DNA of 64,000 bases from Diprion similis. Its lineage: Eukaryota; Arthropoda; Insecta; Hymenoptera; Diprionidae. Made by a program: the position numbers and the translations under genes. The stretch spans positions 19,574,501 through 19,638,500 of the forward strand of contig NC_060114.1 of assembly GCF_021155765.1 (NCBI RefSeq). Direction: 5' to 3'. Of the stretch, positions 11,753-25,147 are shown one piece after another. Position 1 is the stretch's first letter. Every line of letters starts with the position of its first letter. The notes under the pieces are model-generated. The model worked only from the letters and a program-made list of their open reading frames with translations, was not told the origin of the DNA and ran no database searches.

Positions 11753-13546
11753 ATGCTTGCGAAGGGGGTCGTCACCCAGATAGCCGAACACGTCCGCGGC
11801 CTGTCCGTCGGCATCGCGGTGATACTCGCTCTTTGCTACTGCCTCCATCCTGGCAGGTTCGCATCGCATTACAGCCACATTAAAACCGAAGACATCTTTA
11901 ATGAGCTCGAGAAGGCGTACCTTCCTAAGAACAACTCATGTGCCGTGAACATCAGTGGCAAGTCGTCGCGACTTCTCTACCCGCTGAACGAGGCCAAGGA
12001 GAATCCAACGGCTCTTGCAAGGCGCCTAGGAATTCTGCCAGGCGGACAATGGAAGCCCTCGAATTGCCACCCGCTCTTCAACGTAGCCATTATCCTGCCG
12101 TACAGGAACCGCAAGGCCCAGCTTACGATATTCATGAATTATATCCATCCCTTTCTTCAGGCACAGAACCTCGACTACAGAATATTTGTCGTCGAGCAAA
12201 GTCCCGGGCGCGAATTCAATCGGGCAAAATTGTTCAATGTCGGCTTCAACGAGGCGATCAAGGCCAACGATTTTCACTGCTTCATCTTTCAGGACATCGA
12301 TCTGATACCCCAGAATCTCGACAACATATACGCTTGTACCAAAATGCCCAGGCACATGAGCTCTAGCGTTAATACATTCCGGTACAACTTACCCTACAAC
12401 GGATTGTTCGGAGGTGCTATTGCGCTTACTCGCGAACATTTCAAACGTGCCAACGGTTTCTCCAACGTTTTTTACGGATGGGGTGGCGAAGACGACGACT
12501 TTTATAGCCGACTGCAAACTCGGGGGCTCAAGGTAATCTCGAATAAATCTAATTGTCAGACGAAGTTAAAGTTAGTAACCTTATCGTAACGAAACATTGA
12601 GCAGAAATCGTTATTTTCTTAATTTCACTATGATTTTGAAGGAACTAAGAGTTCGAAATGTGAGTGTGTGTTGTTTTGTTACGGTATACTGAATTTCAAA
12701 CAATTGCGAAACGGCGATTTTTCCGCAGCATGAATCGTTCGGATAACGTTACTAACTTCGATATGATATTGTAAGTCATACTGTCTACAAATTACGTGAC
12801 GTGAAAGATTCAGTTTGCTCATTTTTTACCCGAAAGACCGTTATGAACTTACCGTTGGCTGTATTTTGTCGCAATTTTCCGCAAATTTACTTAGATCTTA
12901 TCCAAATTATGTAATTCAAAGATGCGGATGATGCCATTTGAACCCTTGACCAAGATCACGACCTCTAAAACCACTTTTCGATGGTAGATAAAATTAAATG
13001 AATGTATCTCTGTCACGCACTTCGTATTTGTCAACGGATATAATTGAAGAGGAGAATTGAAGCAGGCTATGAGTGCCTGCAATCAAAAATTTCGAAAAAC
13101 GTAGAAAAACTGTTTTTTTCGCTGCCTATTTATTTAGCGCTTGAATTGGTTCTTTGAAAAAAAGGCACTGACGGCCTTTTTCAATTATCCAAGTAATCCT
13201 ATTCCGTACCAGGTATGATACACGGATACTTTGAATAATAATTACTGATAATCTACACACAAGATACACGTAGGAAAGATAAAATACGTTCTGAATCTAG
13301 AAACTTATTTGAAGTTGACTGAAATACTGTTTTTTGTTTTCTTACCTACAGGTTTGTAGGTTTGGGCCAGATGTCGCGCAATACTACATGTTAACACACG
13401 CTAAAGAACCGCCGAGCAGTGCGAGATTCGTTAACCTCGAAACTGGGGCGCGAAGATATGATACTGATGGAATAAGTAATCTCGAGTACAGAGTGTTGAC
13501 TCATCAATTACGTCCTCTGTATTCGTGGATACTAGCTGATATATAA
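11753..13546 (+). CDS. bre-4: Beta-1,4-N-acetylgalactosaminyltransferase (bre-4/B4GALNT type), two exons
   Basis: Exons are 11753-12532 and 13352-13546, joined in phase 0 (AAG|gtaatc ... cttacctacag|GTTTGT), giving 324 residues. It is predicted to be a type II Golgi enzyme that adds beta-1,4 GalNAc (or Gal) to glycan acceptors. A short cytoplasmic N-terminus is followed by a membrane anchor at about residues 16-31. GT7-family landmarks are FNVGFNEA, the metal-binding D181-I-D183 in FQDIDLIP, and the WGGEDDD loop from W243. In exon 2 the YMLTH motif supplies the C-terminal Met/His metal ligands. The residue equivalent to Tyr289 of bovine beta4GalT1 is Leu218 (PYNGLFGG). Small aliphatic residues there favour UDP-GalNAc, so I prefer GalNAc-transferase over galactosyltransferase. 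The start is the first Met before the anchor. Candidate poly(A) signals lie at 13967 and 13980. Confidence 0.93.
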
Positions 13547-13561
13547 GCTTAGCACAAATTG

Positions 13562-13584
13562 TTTTTTTTTTTTTTTTTTTTTTT
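13562..13584. repeat. Poly-T tract (23 nt)
   Basis: An uninterrupted run of T begins 15 bases after the glycosyltransferase stop codon, inside its presumed 3' UTR. Confidence 0.9.
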
Positions 13585-14937
13585 CTGTGTTAGCATTCGA
13601 AATGTAACGTACATTCTTCATTCATTCAGCTCAATTGTCGTCACAGAAAGATTAGTTTGAATAACATATCTATGTAAAAAATGTATGTATGGTAATGTAA
13701 AGGAAATGTAATATAGTAAAGAAATTCCACATTTTACAAGCAATACGCTGCCTGTACATTTATTACGTCTGCTTATGATTTTTTTCTCCAAATACATGGA
13801 TGTTTTGAAAAAACAACGAATATTGCTGACAATGGGTGTACGCGTGTAGCTGTGTATATAATAGCTAAATCGAGTTGAAGCAAAGGAATTAACATAACAG
13901 TTCATTAGGGCGTTAGTAAGAAGTAATTTTTCTTTATACACGCATCACGCATCAATTTGATACACGAATAAAAAAGTAAAATAAAGTCAAAATTTACTGC
14001 TACCATGTGATAGTTAAGATGAGCATAATTTCCTTAAATAAGCGTACACTAAAAATTCATTCAATTTCGTTTATTTCACATAATTAGTTCATGAAACGAT
14101 TCTTTAAATATCAATTGGTTATCACGATAAAATTACGTTTCGGATCAATTGGCGTGTTACTGGTCATTATTGTGTATAGGCCACATAGAGGAATTTCTAG
14201 TACCGTTTAGAAGCGGCTATATAATCAACAGTGAAATATTGTAAATTGTTATTTTCTTGAAAATATGGCAAAACGAATACTAAAACCAATAGTCTTACGA
14301 GGGATTTACAATTATCAAAGGCACAGATGTTTTAAAAGCAATGAAACAAGTACGTGTAAACGACTCATGTTATGGTAACTTTTAAACAATCTTTGTATTA
14401 AAATACACGGGATTCTAAAAAAAAATGATATATAATCATCTGACTATGATTGCATAATAATTGGTCTGAGTTCTCTTTGTGTCACTACAACAATTCATTA
14501 TGCTTCAAGATGTACGTAGTAAACAAAGTGGGGAAATATCACGTATAAAAAAAAAAGTTACAAAAAAGGGAGAATCAACTCTCATTCTGACGGATGAACA
14601 GTTGTATTACATTTACTGGGGAGAAGCAGTGAGCGGGAAGTGACTGTTACTGTGGCATAATGTAAAAGTTAAAAAAAAAAGAAGAAACAAATAGAATTCT
14701 CCGCGACATATCTATCGGTACCAGATACAACGCTAGGTGCATTCGAATGCGATCTAACAGTTCTATTGTTTTGCTCTGTGTAAGTGTAATGTCTTCCATC
14801 GCAGGTATCGATATTATATACACAATTTACATACATAATCGATTACCAATGTATGCATAAACATGTATGTATAATATATATTATATAATAATTGTATATA
14901 AAAGAGGAAAAATGTTTCGCGATATTTTCGGCACATA
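13585..14937. other. Convergent 3' UTR region, no gene seen
   Basis: This AT-rich stretch lies between two convergent stop codons. On the plus strand AATAAA occurs at 13967-13972 and 13980-13985, usable by the glycosyltransferase. On the minus strand AATAAA (TTTATT at 14070-14075) could end the RBM5/10-type transcript, giving a 3' UTR of about 0.87 kb. I see no coding sequence. Confidence 0.5.
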
Positions 14938-17900
14938 TTACGTATCTGAAAGTTCCTGATACCTAGCGTACATCATTTTTTTCACACAATCTTTATACGT
15001 GTCACCGGGCAAAGCGTTATACGCGGCAGCCTTGGCACCTAGGCCAGCCGTGGGAACTCGTCTTTCAGCTTCGATGATGCTTGTTCTACCTTGGTTAGAT
15101 TTTCCCAATCCCATACCCTCGCTCCATCCCATTTTTTGCAGCAGCTTATTACCAACATTGTCAGAGCCAATTCCAGCCCTGGTTGGTTCCTCATAGTTCA
15201 CAGAGACTTCGTCAACTCTCGTCTTGAGATACTTCTCCTTGAGTCTGTTAGGCTGCGGTGGTTCGGGCTCTCCGTACTTCGCTCTCCTTTCTTTTGCGCG
15301 GTCCCTGTACTTGCTGTTTCTCTGCTGTGGATCGTTGGGATCGAGACCGCGAACGTGGTACCAATTCTCAAGGTTTTGTTTGTGCAAATCCGACAGCTGC
15401 TGGTGTCGCAGGAGTCCTTCTTTGCTGGGAAATTGTCTTTTGCAGAGGAGACAGGCGAGCTTGCTCCAATCGGTGTGCTGCCTCTCTTCTTGCTGCACGT
15501 CCTCGATCTCTTCCTCGGTGTCGCTTCCGCCGCCGTAAGCGGCGACAAGCCCGTTGCTTCCACTAGGATCCTCTTCCTCCTGATAAGCGGTTGCCAGATG
15601 ATTCCTCTTCTCGAGAATCGCGTAACCCGCATCCGCCGCGCCGCTAAAGGCTCCCTGGTGACTCTCGCTACCAGCGTATTCCGCGCTCCAGCTCGACTTC
15701 GCGTTTTCCTTCTTCTGGTTCAAAGTCTTGGCCCACCGCTCCATGTCCTTGGCTATTTTTTTAGCTACTTTGACCTTATCCTGCTTGTTGTCCTTCTTCT
15801 TGCTCGGATCGTCCTCCTTCGAGTCTTGGCCCACACTGGTGCTCACGGATTCCTGAGTAACTGGTGTAGCTCCGCTCTCGGCACCCGGAGGCACAGCGGT
15901 TCCCGCCACTCCAGACGTACCAACAACACCCTGATAATAAAAAAATCGGAATAATGGATGGAGAAGCGATATACCACGATTGGCGTTTCTGACTCCTTCC
16001 ATGCTTACCTTCGCTGGTTGATACGACAAAGACTCTGCGTCCCAGTAAAGGAACTGCTGCGTGTGGCTGTTGTAGTAGTATTGAGAATTTGGATCGTAGT
16101 ACAATCCCGTGCTTGGATCGTAATAGTAGCCTGAAGGTTCGTCATAGTGATAGGTACTGACATCCGGCACAGCTAAAACGAGCATTTTCATTTATCGCAT
16201 GAAAGTAATTCAAGGATACATAGGTGTCAAATGAGTGTTTAGATCATTCAAGTAGAAGAACAGCTTACAATAGACTTTGCCGTCGTTAGCATGGGCAGGA
16301 ACTCTACCGCTGGCTAAGGACGTGCTGCTAGGGGCAGTTGGGGTTGGTCTGGCCTTCATTTCCTCAGCATCACCCAGTTTCCTTGACGCTTGAAGTTGCT
16401 GGATCGCTGACTGCGCCACGGCCGCCGCCGCATTAACTCTGTCAGTCTGATTCAACGACGGCAAAGTTATCGCCGATCCCTGCATTATCTGGTTCTGGTA
16501 GTACTGAGTGTAATACTGTACATAGTGCGCTTTTTGCGCCGGAGTTTTCGCGTACATATTGGCACTGTATTCTGCCAATTGTGACACATCGTCCAAAGTA
16601 TACCTAAAGTAAAAAATTATTAATAAATATTACGACAAACCACTATTGTACAAAAATGAAAGGTCTTCAGATCACTTTGCCATACCTTTGTGGCTGAGCT
16701 TCGCTCGATTTCCAAGCACCAGTACTGTTCACCTGGTGCAATTTGCAGTACGTGATTTCGACTTTCCTACCATCTACCATCAAGCCTTGCTTACTCAATG
16801 CCGTGTGTAGGTACATGGCATCGACGACATTAGCCATTTCTAAATAACAAACACCACGTGACGTGTTGGTCAGGGTATCTCTACCAATTCTAATGCTCCT
16901 GATTGGTAGGGAGGAGAGGTTTTTCATTGCTTGTAATACTGAATCCTCGGTAGTCAGAACGTCCAGACCACGAAGAAGGACCGTGTTTGTTGGGTGAGGA
17001 CTAATCTCGTCGCTACCCTCGCCACCTTCCTCACTCTCAGCACGGGATGCGCAACACTTGAAGCAAGTTTCACGCCTTTTAAAGTTGTGTGCTCCGCACT
17101 GTTTGAAAAGGAGAAATGTTATCCGGTGTATTAGATTGTTTCCGATGAGAGGAAAGGGTGGGCGTGAATGGAGCGGCTACATACCTTAACACAGTGCCAA
17201 TCCTGCGTGTTCTTTGCAAGCGGTTTGTCCACGTGAAAATCTTTCGGTATGCTGTACTGCATGACTGCACGGTACTGGTCCTGCAGCATTAGAACGCCCT
17301 GAAACAGAGAATTTCAGTGTTATCCAATCCGATATCTTCCTCTGGCCTCCGTTCGTCCCTTAACTTGCTTCTTGCTGAAGGAACTGTGTTTCTCTACTCG
17401 CTATAAGTCTCGATTAGTCGATCACGGTAAGATGAATGGAAGAAAAACAAAAAATCCGCAGCTAAAAGTTTCTTCACGTTGCGAAATCATCGCTCACGAC
17501 CCTGAATCATTCCCTCTCATCAACCGCAATTATAAAGTCATTCCAAGCTACGTAAACGTCGATTATATTTCGAATCGCGGCTATTCTATGGAAGAATATT
17601 ACTTCCTCGAGGAAATAAAGAGATCAATTATTACACGACGTCTTTGTTCAACAGAATAGAAAAAAAATTGGCCAGTAACGAGACGATAGCACGGCGGTAA
17701 GCGAGGTAGGTCACCCTAGGTAAGTAAGTAGGTAATTAGATATTATGGTAGGTTGAAATAGCCTTTGATAGGTGGTCAGCCATGGCCATGGGGCGACCTA
17801 GGGCTGGTTTACCATGCCCTGCCGCCACGGGGCGTCGTTGGCACGCAAGCAACACATCGGTCGAGTACGTGGATTGAACTTCTTTCTACCTGTTTCATCT

Positions 17901-19439
17901 CCATCCATCGCGAGGCCTCCTGAGTCGCGTTAAACTCGACGAATGCAAAACCTCGTGAAGCACCTATACAGAGCAAATACACACAGATCCATTGTTAATC
18001 CACGTTTTTGCCTGAAGTTCTCTACTCTGAGAGGGCAGGCAATCACAGCACCGACCATTGACAGACTGATTCTCAGCTCCGAACGAAGCGTTTGTTCATT
18101 CCCCTTTTTTGCCATTTACCTGAATGATTCCAGGGCAACGTTTCACGCATCTCTAAGAAGGTCCCCCGTTTTTTAGTACACTGAGTCTTATACCAGATTG
18201 CTAATAATGATGTTTGAAAAAGAATTAAATCAAGTATCAAAAAGCAATTCTGATATTTCGACGGAGTGTGACTGCGAAGAGACCTTCTTAAATTTCAATG
18301 TCATGAATTGTTTAAAGTTCTTCCTCGATCCACGTATCCGGTGATATAGTAGTCGCAGAGTCGACAATAAAGGATCACAGTGTGTATCGACGGCGTAGCA
18401 GTAGAAAAATTGTAGGGTAAAATCTTTACCTGTATCCTTTTTCCTGATCAGCCTGATGTCCTTGGGCATGAGGCCGCAGTTGAGGATGTCCTGGCGCACC
18501 TTCAAATGCCATTATATACCAGTATAAACACATGTAATCAATTAAAAATCAGGAATAAATTCACGTCAAAGTTTTCGCAAGCCAACAATCAGTACAGGCG
18601 ATACCAGTGCTAAAGCTGGTAGAAATACTCTTCTTATAAAACGAGAAGCCACAATCATTTGTTATTTTTATTGTAAAAAGTGTCTTTTGATCTGCACGCG
18701 TCGTTTGAAGAATAATTTTACAGCGATTAATAATTTCAACAATATTCAGCTTCGTCGTTAGACTAGAAATCGAATCCTGAAGTATAAGAAAACCTACGTC
18801 ATTTTCAGTAATGTGCTGTGCCAATCCTCTGATCATGATAGTATTATTGGGGGACTGTGACTTGTAGTGAATGCCTTCCATCGACGAGCCATACCCACGA
18901 CCATGGTCATGATCAAAGTCCATGCTCTCCCGACTATGGTCGTCATCCCTGTCTCGGTCCCTGTCTCTCTCGTCTCCTCTTTTGCCTCTCCTGTCCCTGT
19001 CGCCTCTGTCTCTGTCCCTGTCCCTGTCTCCTCTATCTCTGTCTCGGTCTCTGCGAGACCTGTCTCTCTCTCGATCTCTGTCTCGATCCCGGTCCCTGGA
19101 CCGATCCCTTTCTCTGTCTCTGTCGGCAGAATCTCTGCTGTCCCTCTGCCTCCCGTAACGATCATCTCTGTCCCTGTGGTTCCTGTCCCGATCTTCTCGA
19201 CTCCTGTCTCTCCTCTCACGCGAACGATCCCTGTCTCTGTCCCTGTCCCTTCCTCGGTGAGTTCTGTACTCGGGACTGCGATGATCCCTTTCTCTGTGTT
19301 CTCCCCCGCCATAGTCCGACGATCTGTGATCTCCGTAGTCCGATCTGTAGTCTCCGTAGTCAGATCCGTGACCTGAACGACGATCTGGACCATACCCTGG
19401 CTCCCAGGGGTCTAGGGTGTTCGTGTACATTGAGTCCAT
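14938..19439 (-). CDS. RBM5: RBM5/RBM10-type RNA-binding splicing regulator, eight exons
   Basis: Exons on the minus strand are 19439-18798, 18499-18430, 17963-17890, 17298-17185, 17098-16686, 16603-16269, 16172-16009 and 15930-14938. All phases agree and give 934 residues (human RBM10 is about 930, RBM5 about 815). The family regulates 3' splice-site choice in early spliceosomes. Domains in order: an Arg/Asp-rich tail (about 48-175); RRM1 (about 200-270, IMIRGL and RGFAFVEF); a RanBP2-type zinc finger (about 296-321, DWHCVKCG...CFKCC); RRM2 (about 337-420, TVLLRGL); an OCRE domain of Tyr-rich repeats (about 553-604, GYYYDPSTGLYYDPNSQYYY); a C2H2-like finger (about 763, CLLC...HQQLSDLH); and a G-patch (about 860-905, LLQKMGWSEGMGLG). 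The order is diagnostic. RBM5 versus RBM10 cannot be decided because insects usually have one gene. A 5' UTR exon probably lies upstream: an acceptor (cattgcacag) sits just before the start codon. Confidence 0.96.
18913..19297 (-). repeat. Arg-Asp dipeptide-coding low-complexity tract
   Basis: In exon 1 of the RBM5/10-type gene, imperfect hexamers (plus strand 'ctgtcc', 'ctgtct') encode RD/RE/RS runs. The tract is strand-asymmetric and leaves several long antisense frames, which are shadows. RS/RD-rich tails are usual in splicing factors. Confidence 0.85.
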
Positions 19440-20791
19440 GACGTTGTGTTCGGCCTGCTGTGCAATGTCAAATCATGAGTCTTAAAGGTTTGGGAATTTT
19501 ACATTAACTTGAATGTGAAATTGTAAAGTTAGATTCCCAGTGTTCGTTGCATTTTGTTTGAAACATTTTTCAATGACGGTTAGGAAATACAAAGAAACAA
19601 AAGAAAAATTGGAAATACTGGTATGTAGGACGTCGGAAGAGACATGAATTGAGGTGTGTACGAGGCTTTGGTTTCGGGTTCATTTGGTAATAAAAGTATG
19701 AAACTTGTGAGCCATTTGGGATAAAATTATCTCACGGATTGGATGATTTGAGTCTTCTATTTTTACGACAAACAAACCGTTCTTTTTTCAAATTATCATA
19801 ACGACCAATTGCAACAGACATATATATCTTTAGCTTTCAATATTAATTGACGTTGCATGTGTACGACGGAATAATGGTCGAATACACTAATTTTTTCATC
19901 CAGTTGAGGAAGGGCAATATCGTAAATAAAATGAGGTTCTCGGTGTTTTGGAAGGTAGGATTTTTATTGGTTACTTAAAATAATTACACTAAGCCGCCGT
20001 TGGGACGACGTGGGAGAGCGCGCGGCGTGTAGCTGAACGCAATACGTATACACATAAAACGAGCCGAAGACAAGAGGATATACGTGTGAATTTCTGAATT
20101 GGACCGGGATGAGGTTGTGGATGTCGGAGGTCCGTCGGCAGCCACGCTATCGTTGGTTGTCGATGAAAATAGCAACGAATCGTGATTTCGAACGCTGCAG
20201 CAGGGTTTGAAACAAATTCAAGCCAGGCTACGCGTACGTCTACATACGTAGACGAATTTTCAGGAAGGCACTTGGCCATAGATACAACACTGCATGTGCC
20301 AGTGCACTTTGTTGCTGCCAGCCAATATTTGGCAAAGGAACGTCGAACGGACGCTTAGCCGGTTTTTTTGAACCTGTCAAGATTAGCAGTGTTTTACTCA
20401 CAAATTCGGCAATCTTCGCTGAGTCACCGAGTATCACTCTTCGAATTGAAAATATTGATTTTTATCACAATGGCGTGGTTAGGGCTGTTTGGAATTCACG
20501 AAAAATATGGCCGTGCGAGCCTCCGATTACTGAGGATGGCTGTCAACTAGAGAAGAACTTTAACTGCAGCCGTTTCTTCGAATTTACTTGACAGATGGCG
20601 CTACGACGCAGTTTCCTCGCTGTTGGCTGCACTGCGTACTTCGATATGTCAACGGTTATTTCAAACCGGCGCAAAGAATCGTTGATAAAACAAAGGAACT
20701 TAAAATGCATAGTTGTTAAGAATCGGCTATCTAAAAATACTGCTTATTTTTAGGTATTCTTTCAAGTGTATTTGTGTTTCAAACAGTTTTG
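19440..20791. other. 5' flank of the RBM5/10-type gene, no coding region recognised
   Basis: The sequence probably holds a 5' UTR exon and promoter for the minus-strand gene. The only landmark is a more GC-rich patch at about 19990-20660, including 'agatggcgctacgacgc' near 20595, as found near many insect promoters. Short frames at 19984-20550 on either strand have no recognisable family signature. Confidence 0.3.
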
Positions 20792-20970
20792 TACACTTAC
20801 TCGGCTTACGCAGTGCAAACCAAAGCCATAAGTTACAGGGAATTAGAGGCAGCGTAAGGATTCGAACTTTTCTTTCCTTGCTGTGATAATTAGCTTTCCC
20901 AACTTTTAGCTTACCCCTAATACTGTAACTTATGGGTTTAAGCCCGTCGCGTACTCCACCGTAAGTATAT
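20792..20970. mobile_element. Small fold-back (MITE-like) element
   Basis: The left arm 'tacacttac...ccataagttacag' (20792-20836) is matched in inverted orientation by 'ctgtaacttatgg...gtaagtata' (about 20925-20969). The 13-bp core ccataagttacag is perfect and the outer arm is diverged. The whole is about 180 bp with no coding capacity and no clear target-site duplication. Confidence 0.55.
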
Positions 20971-22810
20971 ATTTCTTCTGAATGTGCTAGAACGAAAAGA
21001 AACTAACTGCAAAGATGTTTATTTTCACGGTCTTGATACTGAAAAATTCAGAAGGAGGAACAAATAATTTTACAACGAATCTTGGAATCGTGAAATTATG
21101 AATATAACGATACCAACGCTACAAAAATTCAATGAGCTGTTTTTCATGCGTTTCTTACGTAATTTGGTATCACATCGCTTGACGATGCAGCTACTGTGAT
21201 CACGTGTTATTTTTATATTATTAACAATTAGTTTCAATGACCGCAGCTGTAATGGGAGACGGGATTGTATGAAATGCCAACTTCGATGATAGACATATAT
21301 TATATTTGAAAAACAAAATATCGTTTCATAGTTGCATATTATACACAGATACAGTAGTTATTAATAATTATATCACCCTGCCGTCGGCCACGAAATTATA
21401 CCGTACAATAAAGTGAGCCAATTGGCTCGTTTATTTATTCAAACCTTAGTAGTTCCACTTTTCAGTACGCGTGGAAGTAGAATTATGTATTTAACAAAAA
21501 TAGAGATAATTAGAATTACATAACGATTTTTCTGGATCCTGTGGCTAATTAGTTGCTGTAAGATAAAAAATTAACGGTAGAGAAATTCTTTGAATTTGCC
21601 GTCGCTGTAGCACGATAGTCGGATGCTATAATTATTTACATTGTCTTTGTTTAACACTACGTTATTGAATATGCATAGTGCAACTCTATTACCTTAATCC
21701 TATTACTGATTAAATCTCAGAACAATTATTTCCGTCTCAACTACTTAATATAGTGATTGATACAGAAAGTGATTTCGATGTCCAATCACAAAAAGTTGTC
21801 TTAAAGACCTATCAATCGATATTTTCCTACTACAGTCACTGATGACGTTTCCGTAGTAATCTTAGCACTCACTTCAACACTTTTTCTTCCTTCTCAAGAT
21901 AGACTTTTCTAGACTCGACCGGATACGAATCGTCAACTTATAGTTCAGAACAATATTGCAGAGTTAGAAACGTTATTTATTTGAGCAGCCATAACGACTT
22001 CCGGTTTTCGCTAAATAATCATGAATAAATCGAATGGACTCAGTACACATTTTTGAATTTATTGTCATCGACAAGTACATACTAAGCGCAGGGATATTCT
22101 CATCATGCATCTGAGAATATTATTTTTTAAATATTTTTGATTAACAATAATCGATTGTAGAAGTAACAATTCAACTAACAGAGACATTTAATCAGTCGAA
22201 ATTTAGGATAGTTTTGTTTAGATTTATTCATCAAAGATTTCATTATTCGATTATTTCTTTAATAGGTATAATAGATAAATATATAATAGCAATTAAAATG
22301 ACTGGGGATATGTAGATTATTTAGATTAACGTTAAGTTTAGTTAATCGTTATACAATTAATAGTTTTCAGCGTTGCCATTAGCGTATAAGAGGATAGATG
22401 TTCTTCGCAATTTCACGAATCAAACATCATGTATAATGTCAACTGTTTTTTTTTCTGCAGCTTGTATTATAGTAATATAACCTCTTTCTTGATATGTCAT
22501 AGGTATAATAGATGATAAAGTACAGAGTGACAAAATGTCGGTTTTAGCCATTAGTAGAAAGGCCTGTACAGTGTGTTACCAAATAAGTAGGGCATTCGTT
22601 GGGCTAACTGTCAAGTAATCTTCCATAAATCGGATAAAACAAACGAAACGCGGCCCAGCGTGCTGAGATACTCAGTCGGTAATACTCTGTAAAATTGATT
22701 GTATCTTGATTATAGTTATAGAATTGCGAATCCAATGATAATAGATGATGTTTTTAAAGTCAGTTTCTGGGCAGAAATATTTACTGTACTAAATGGCGGA
22801 ATAATTATAC

Positions 22811-22812
22811 AT

Positions 22813-22844
<32 letters not shown>
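22811..22844. repeat. (GT)n microsatellite
   Basis: A run of GT dinucleotides with one early TA interruption, in intergenic DNA. Confidence 0.9.
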
Positions 22845-25097
22845 AGTTAGATTCCAAATACTTAAAGTGCATGTATAGGTATGCAGTGTAGTCATACAGG
22901 TAAAACCTATATATGTATATCATCCAAGCGGTTATTGTCTACACCTTTCCAAAACACTTCAAATTACTTGCTAAGACACTGTACGTTTCCCACCGGAAGA
23001 ATACACTCTGCATCATAATTATACTCCATACTCATCTTACAACCTTTCCTAGCAATATTATTACAACGTTAATTTACCATTAATATTAATTATTGTCAAT
23101 GCTTCGGCTTGTATTTTTCTACAATTCTTAGTGGCTCGCGTATTTCAGTTCGACTACAATTAACATTGCTAAAAGGATAAAAAAAAAAAGTGTACTTAGT
23201 CGTTCCTCAATTCTGGATATGTTTCTCGGTTTCAACATCCTCCAACGTAAGATTAAGATATGTATAATATACCGAATCGAACTGAACTTGTGTGGTCTGA
23301 ATTCGGTTAAACCGTGGTGTAAACTCGAAATTTTCACTCGTCAAATTGCCCTTTGCCAATAAGAATCGCAGAAAATGACCTGAATAAATGCACATGCAGT
23401 CAGTAGGCTTAATTTTTAATTACAGTATGTACCTAAAATACCGCGCGTGTGTATGTACGCGTGTACACGACGAAAATACAGTCGGCTTCGAAACAGATGA
23501 AAAGATTTTCCTCTTCTCATTTTCTTCTCATTTTCTTACAAGAATTGTTTTACCATTTTGTTGTTGCGATACTATATTAAAGCACGTGACATTCTCATCA
23601 TGAAAAGCAAATCGAGGTACGGAAATTGGCCTGAACAATAATTGTTTTCGATTGAAATCGGTTCGAGGGTGGCGTGGTCACGCATACAATCACCAGAGCG
23701 AAATTACAAGATTATAACCGAATGAACGTCAGGATTTGCAGCTAATTGAATGATTAGGGGGAATCAATATTCACAATTGAAGCTTAAGGACCGTACCTTA
23801 AAGTACCGATCCTTTGAAGAATTCACTAAAATTGATATAATAGTCAATAATAACTAATTGCAAATATTTTAAACTTTTAAATTCAATTTTTCAAATGAAA
23901 AAACAAAGTGTTAAAAAAAATTGCATGCATTCTCGCCTGTGATTAGTCAACCCGTGTAATTGATCGAGAGATTATTCAGTATAATACATGTAAATTATAT
24001 GTAGACGAATGCATATGAATAGACTCATGGTAATTCCTTTAGATATAATTCCAGCTTATATTCAAAGTTCGATAACAGGCCGGAAAATGACTAATTAAAG
24101 CATAGGTTGAACGGAGGGTTAACTAATTGATTGGCCATATGCATGGCTGCGATCTAGAATCTAGGATTGAAACCAACCCCGAACTTTAGAGTATATCGGT
24201 AATTCAGACTGGAGACTGTCTACTAGACTCCGTATTGATTGCGAATTAATTAGCTGCATTGCTTTGACGTATGGTTATTAATATATCATATGATCGAACA
24301 CGTTTACGCTATAGATATATGTATGTATATATTTATAATTATATAATTATAATAATATAGTAGATCTCTTATAAAATTAATAATTCTTTTTTCTTCCTTT
24401 CTTTTTTTATTAATTAATCCTGTTTCTTTGAAATCAACATAATTTTCCGCCTTTCTTTTTGCTTGTTGCTATTGTTTTTGTGTTGTTTCTTTTTTCTTCG
24501 TTCATTTCCTTTTTTATCTTATTCCGTCAATGGATGCATAATAATTACATGTCATTGGTATTTTTTATAAATGATCAGTAATTGATTTCAACATCTGACA
24601 CGAAAGGACATTTATTTATGTCTATCGTTTTCACTATTATACGGAGCCAGTATTACTAATCCGTTGGTCAGTGGTTTATACTGAGTGCTGGGTTAAATCG
24701 TATTGTCAAACAATTAATTATTATGCCTCGATCATCATCATTTCAGCTGATAATAATATTCTGTTTATACACCTAATCATATATGTATACTCATATACGT
24801 ATGTTTCTGTGTGTGTGTGTATAAATATGTCGAGGATGGCGAAAGAGCAGAGTTGCCGTGGCTTTTTTCTATTATTTTGAAGGGCGGCTGTTTCGAAAAG
24901 ACGAATGAATATCTAGTCAACAAACGAATCTTGGATTTAATTGACCTGTCGAATAAATATTGTTTATTGGGTCTCTTTCTGAAAAGTTGTTTTAGTTAAA
25001 GTTCACAAGTTTTGTCTTGTTGAATAAAACGGTGGTTCATAATGCGTTCCACACGCCAAGCACGAAGCTCACGAGTTTTATCTGGCCATTCTCCGAC

Positions 25098-25099
<2 letters not shown>

Positions 25100-25145
<46 letters not shown>

Positions 25146-25147
25146 AT
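25100..25147. repeat. (TA)n(TG)n compound microsatellite
   Basis: An alternating TA run of about 30 bases passes directly into a short TG run. Confidence 0.9.

Noticed and set aside
11621..12366. Frames of 85, 109 and 142 codons around the glycosyltransferase
   Set aside because: They lie in other frames of the well-supported GT7 exon.
15091..15954. 287-codon plus-strand frame
   Set aside because: It is antisense to the last RBM exon, which has clear C2H2 and G-patch motifs.
18833..19441. Long frames (169, 186 and 194 codons) overlapping RBM exon 1
   Set aside because: They are shadows of the low-complexity Arg-Asp tract. The frame with RRM, zinc finger, OCRE and G-patch continuity is the real one.
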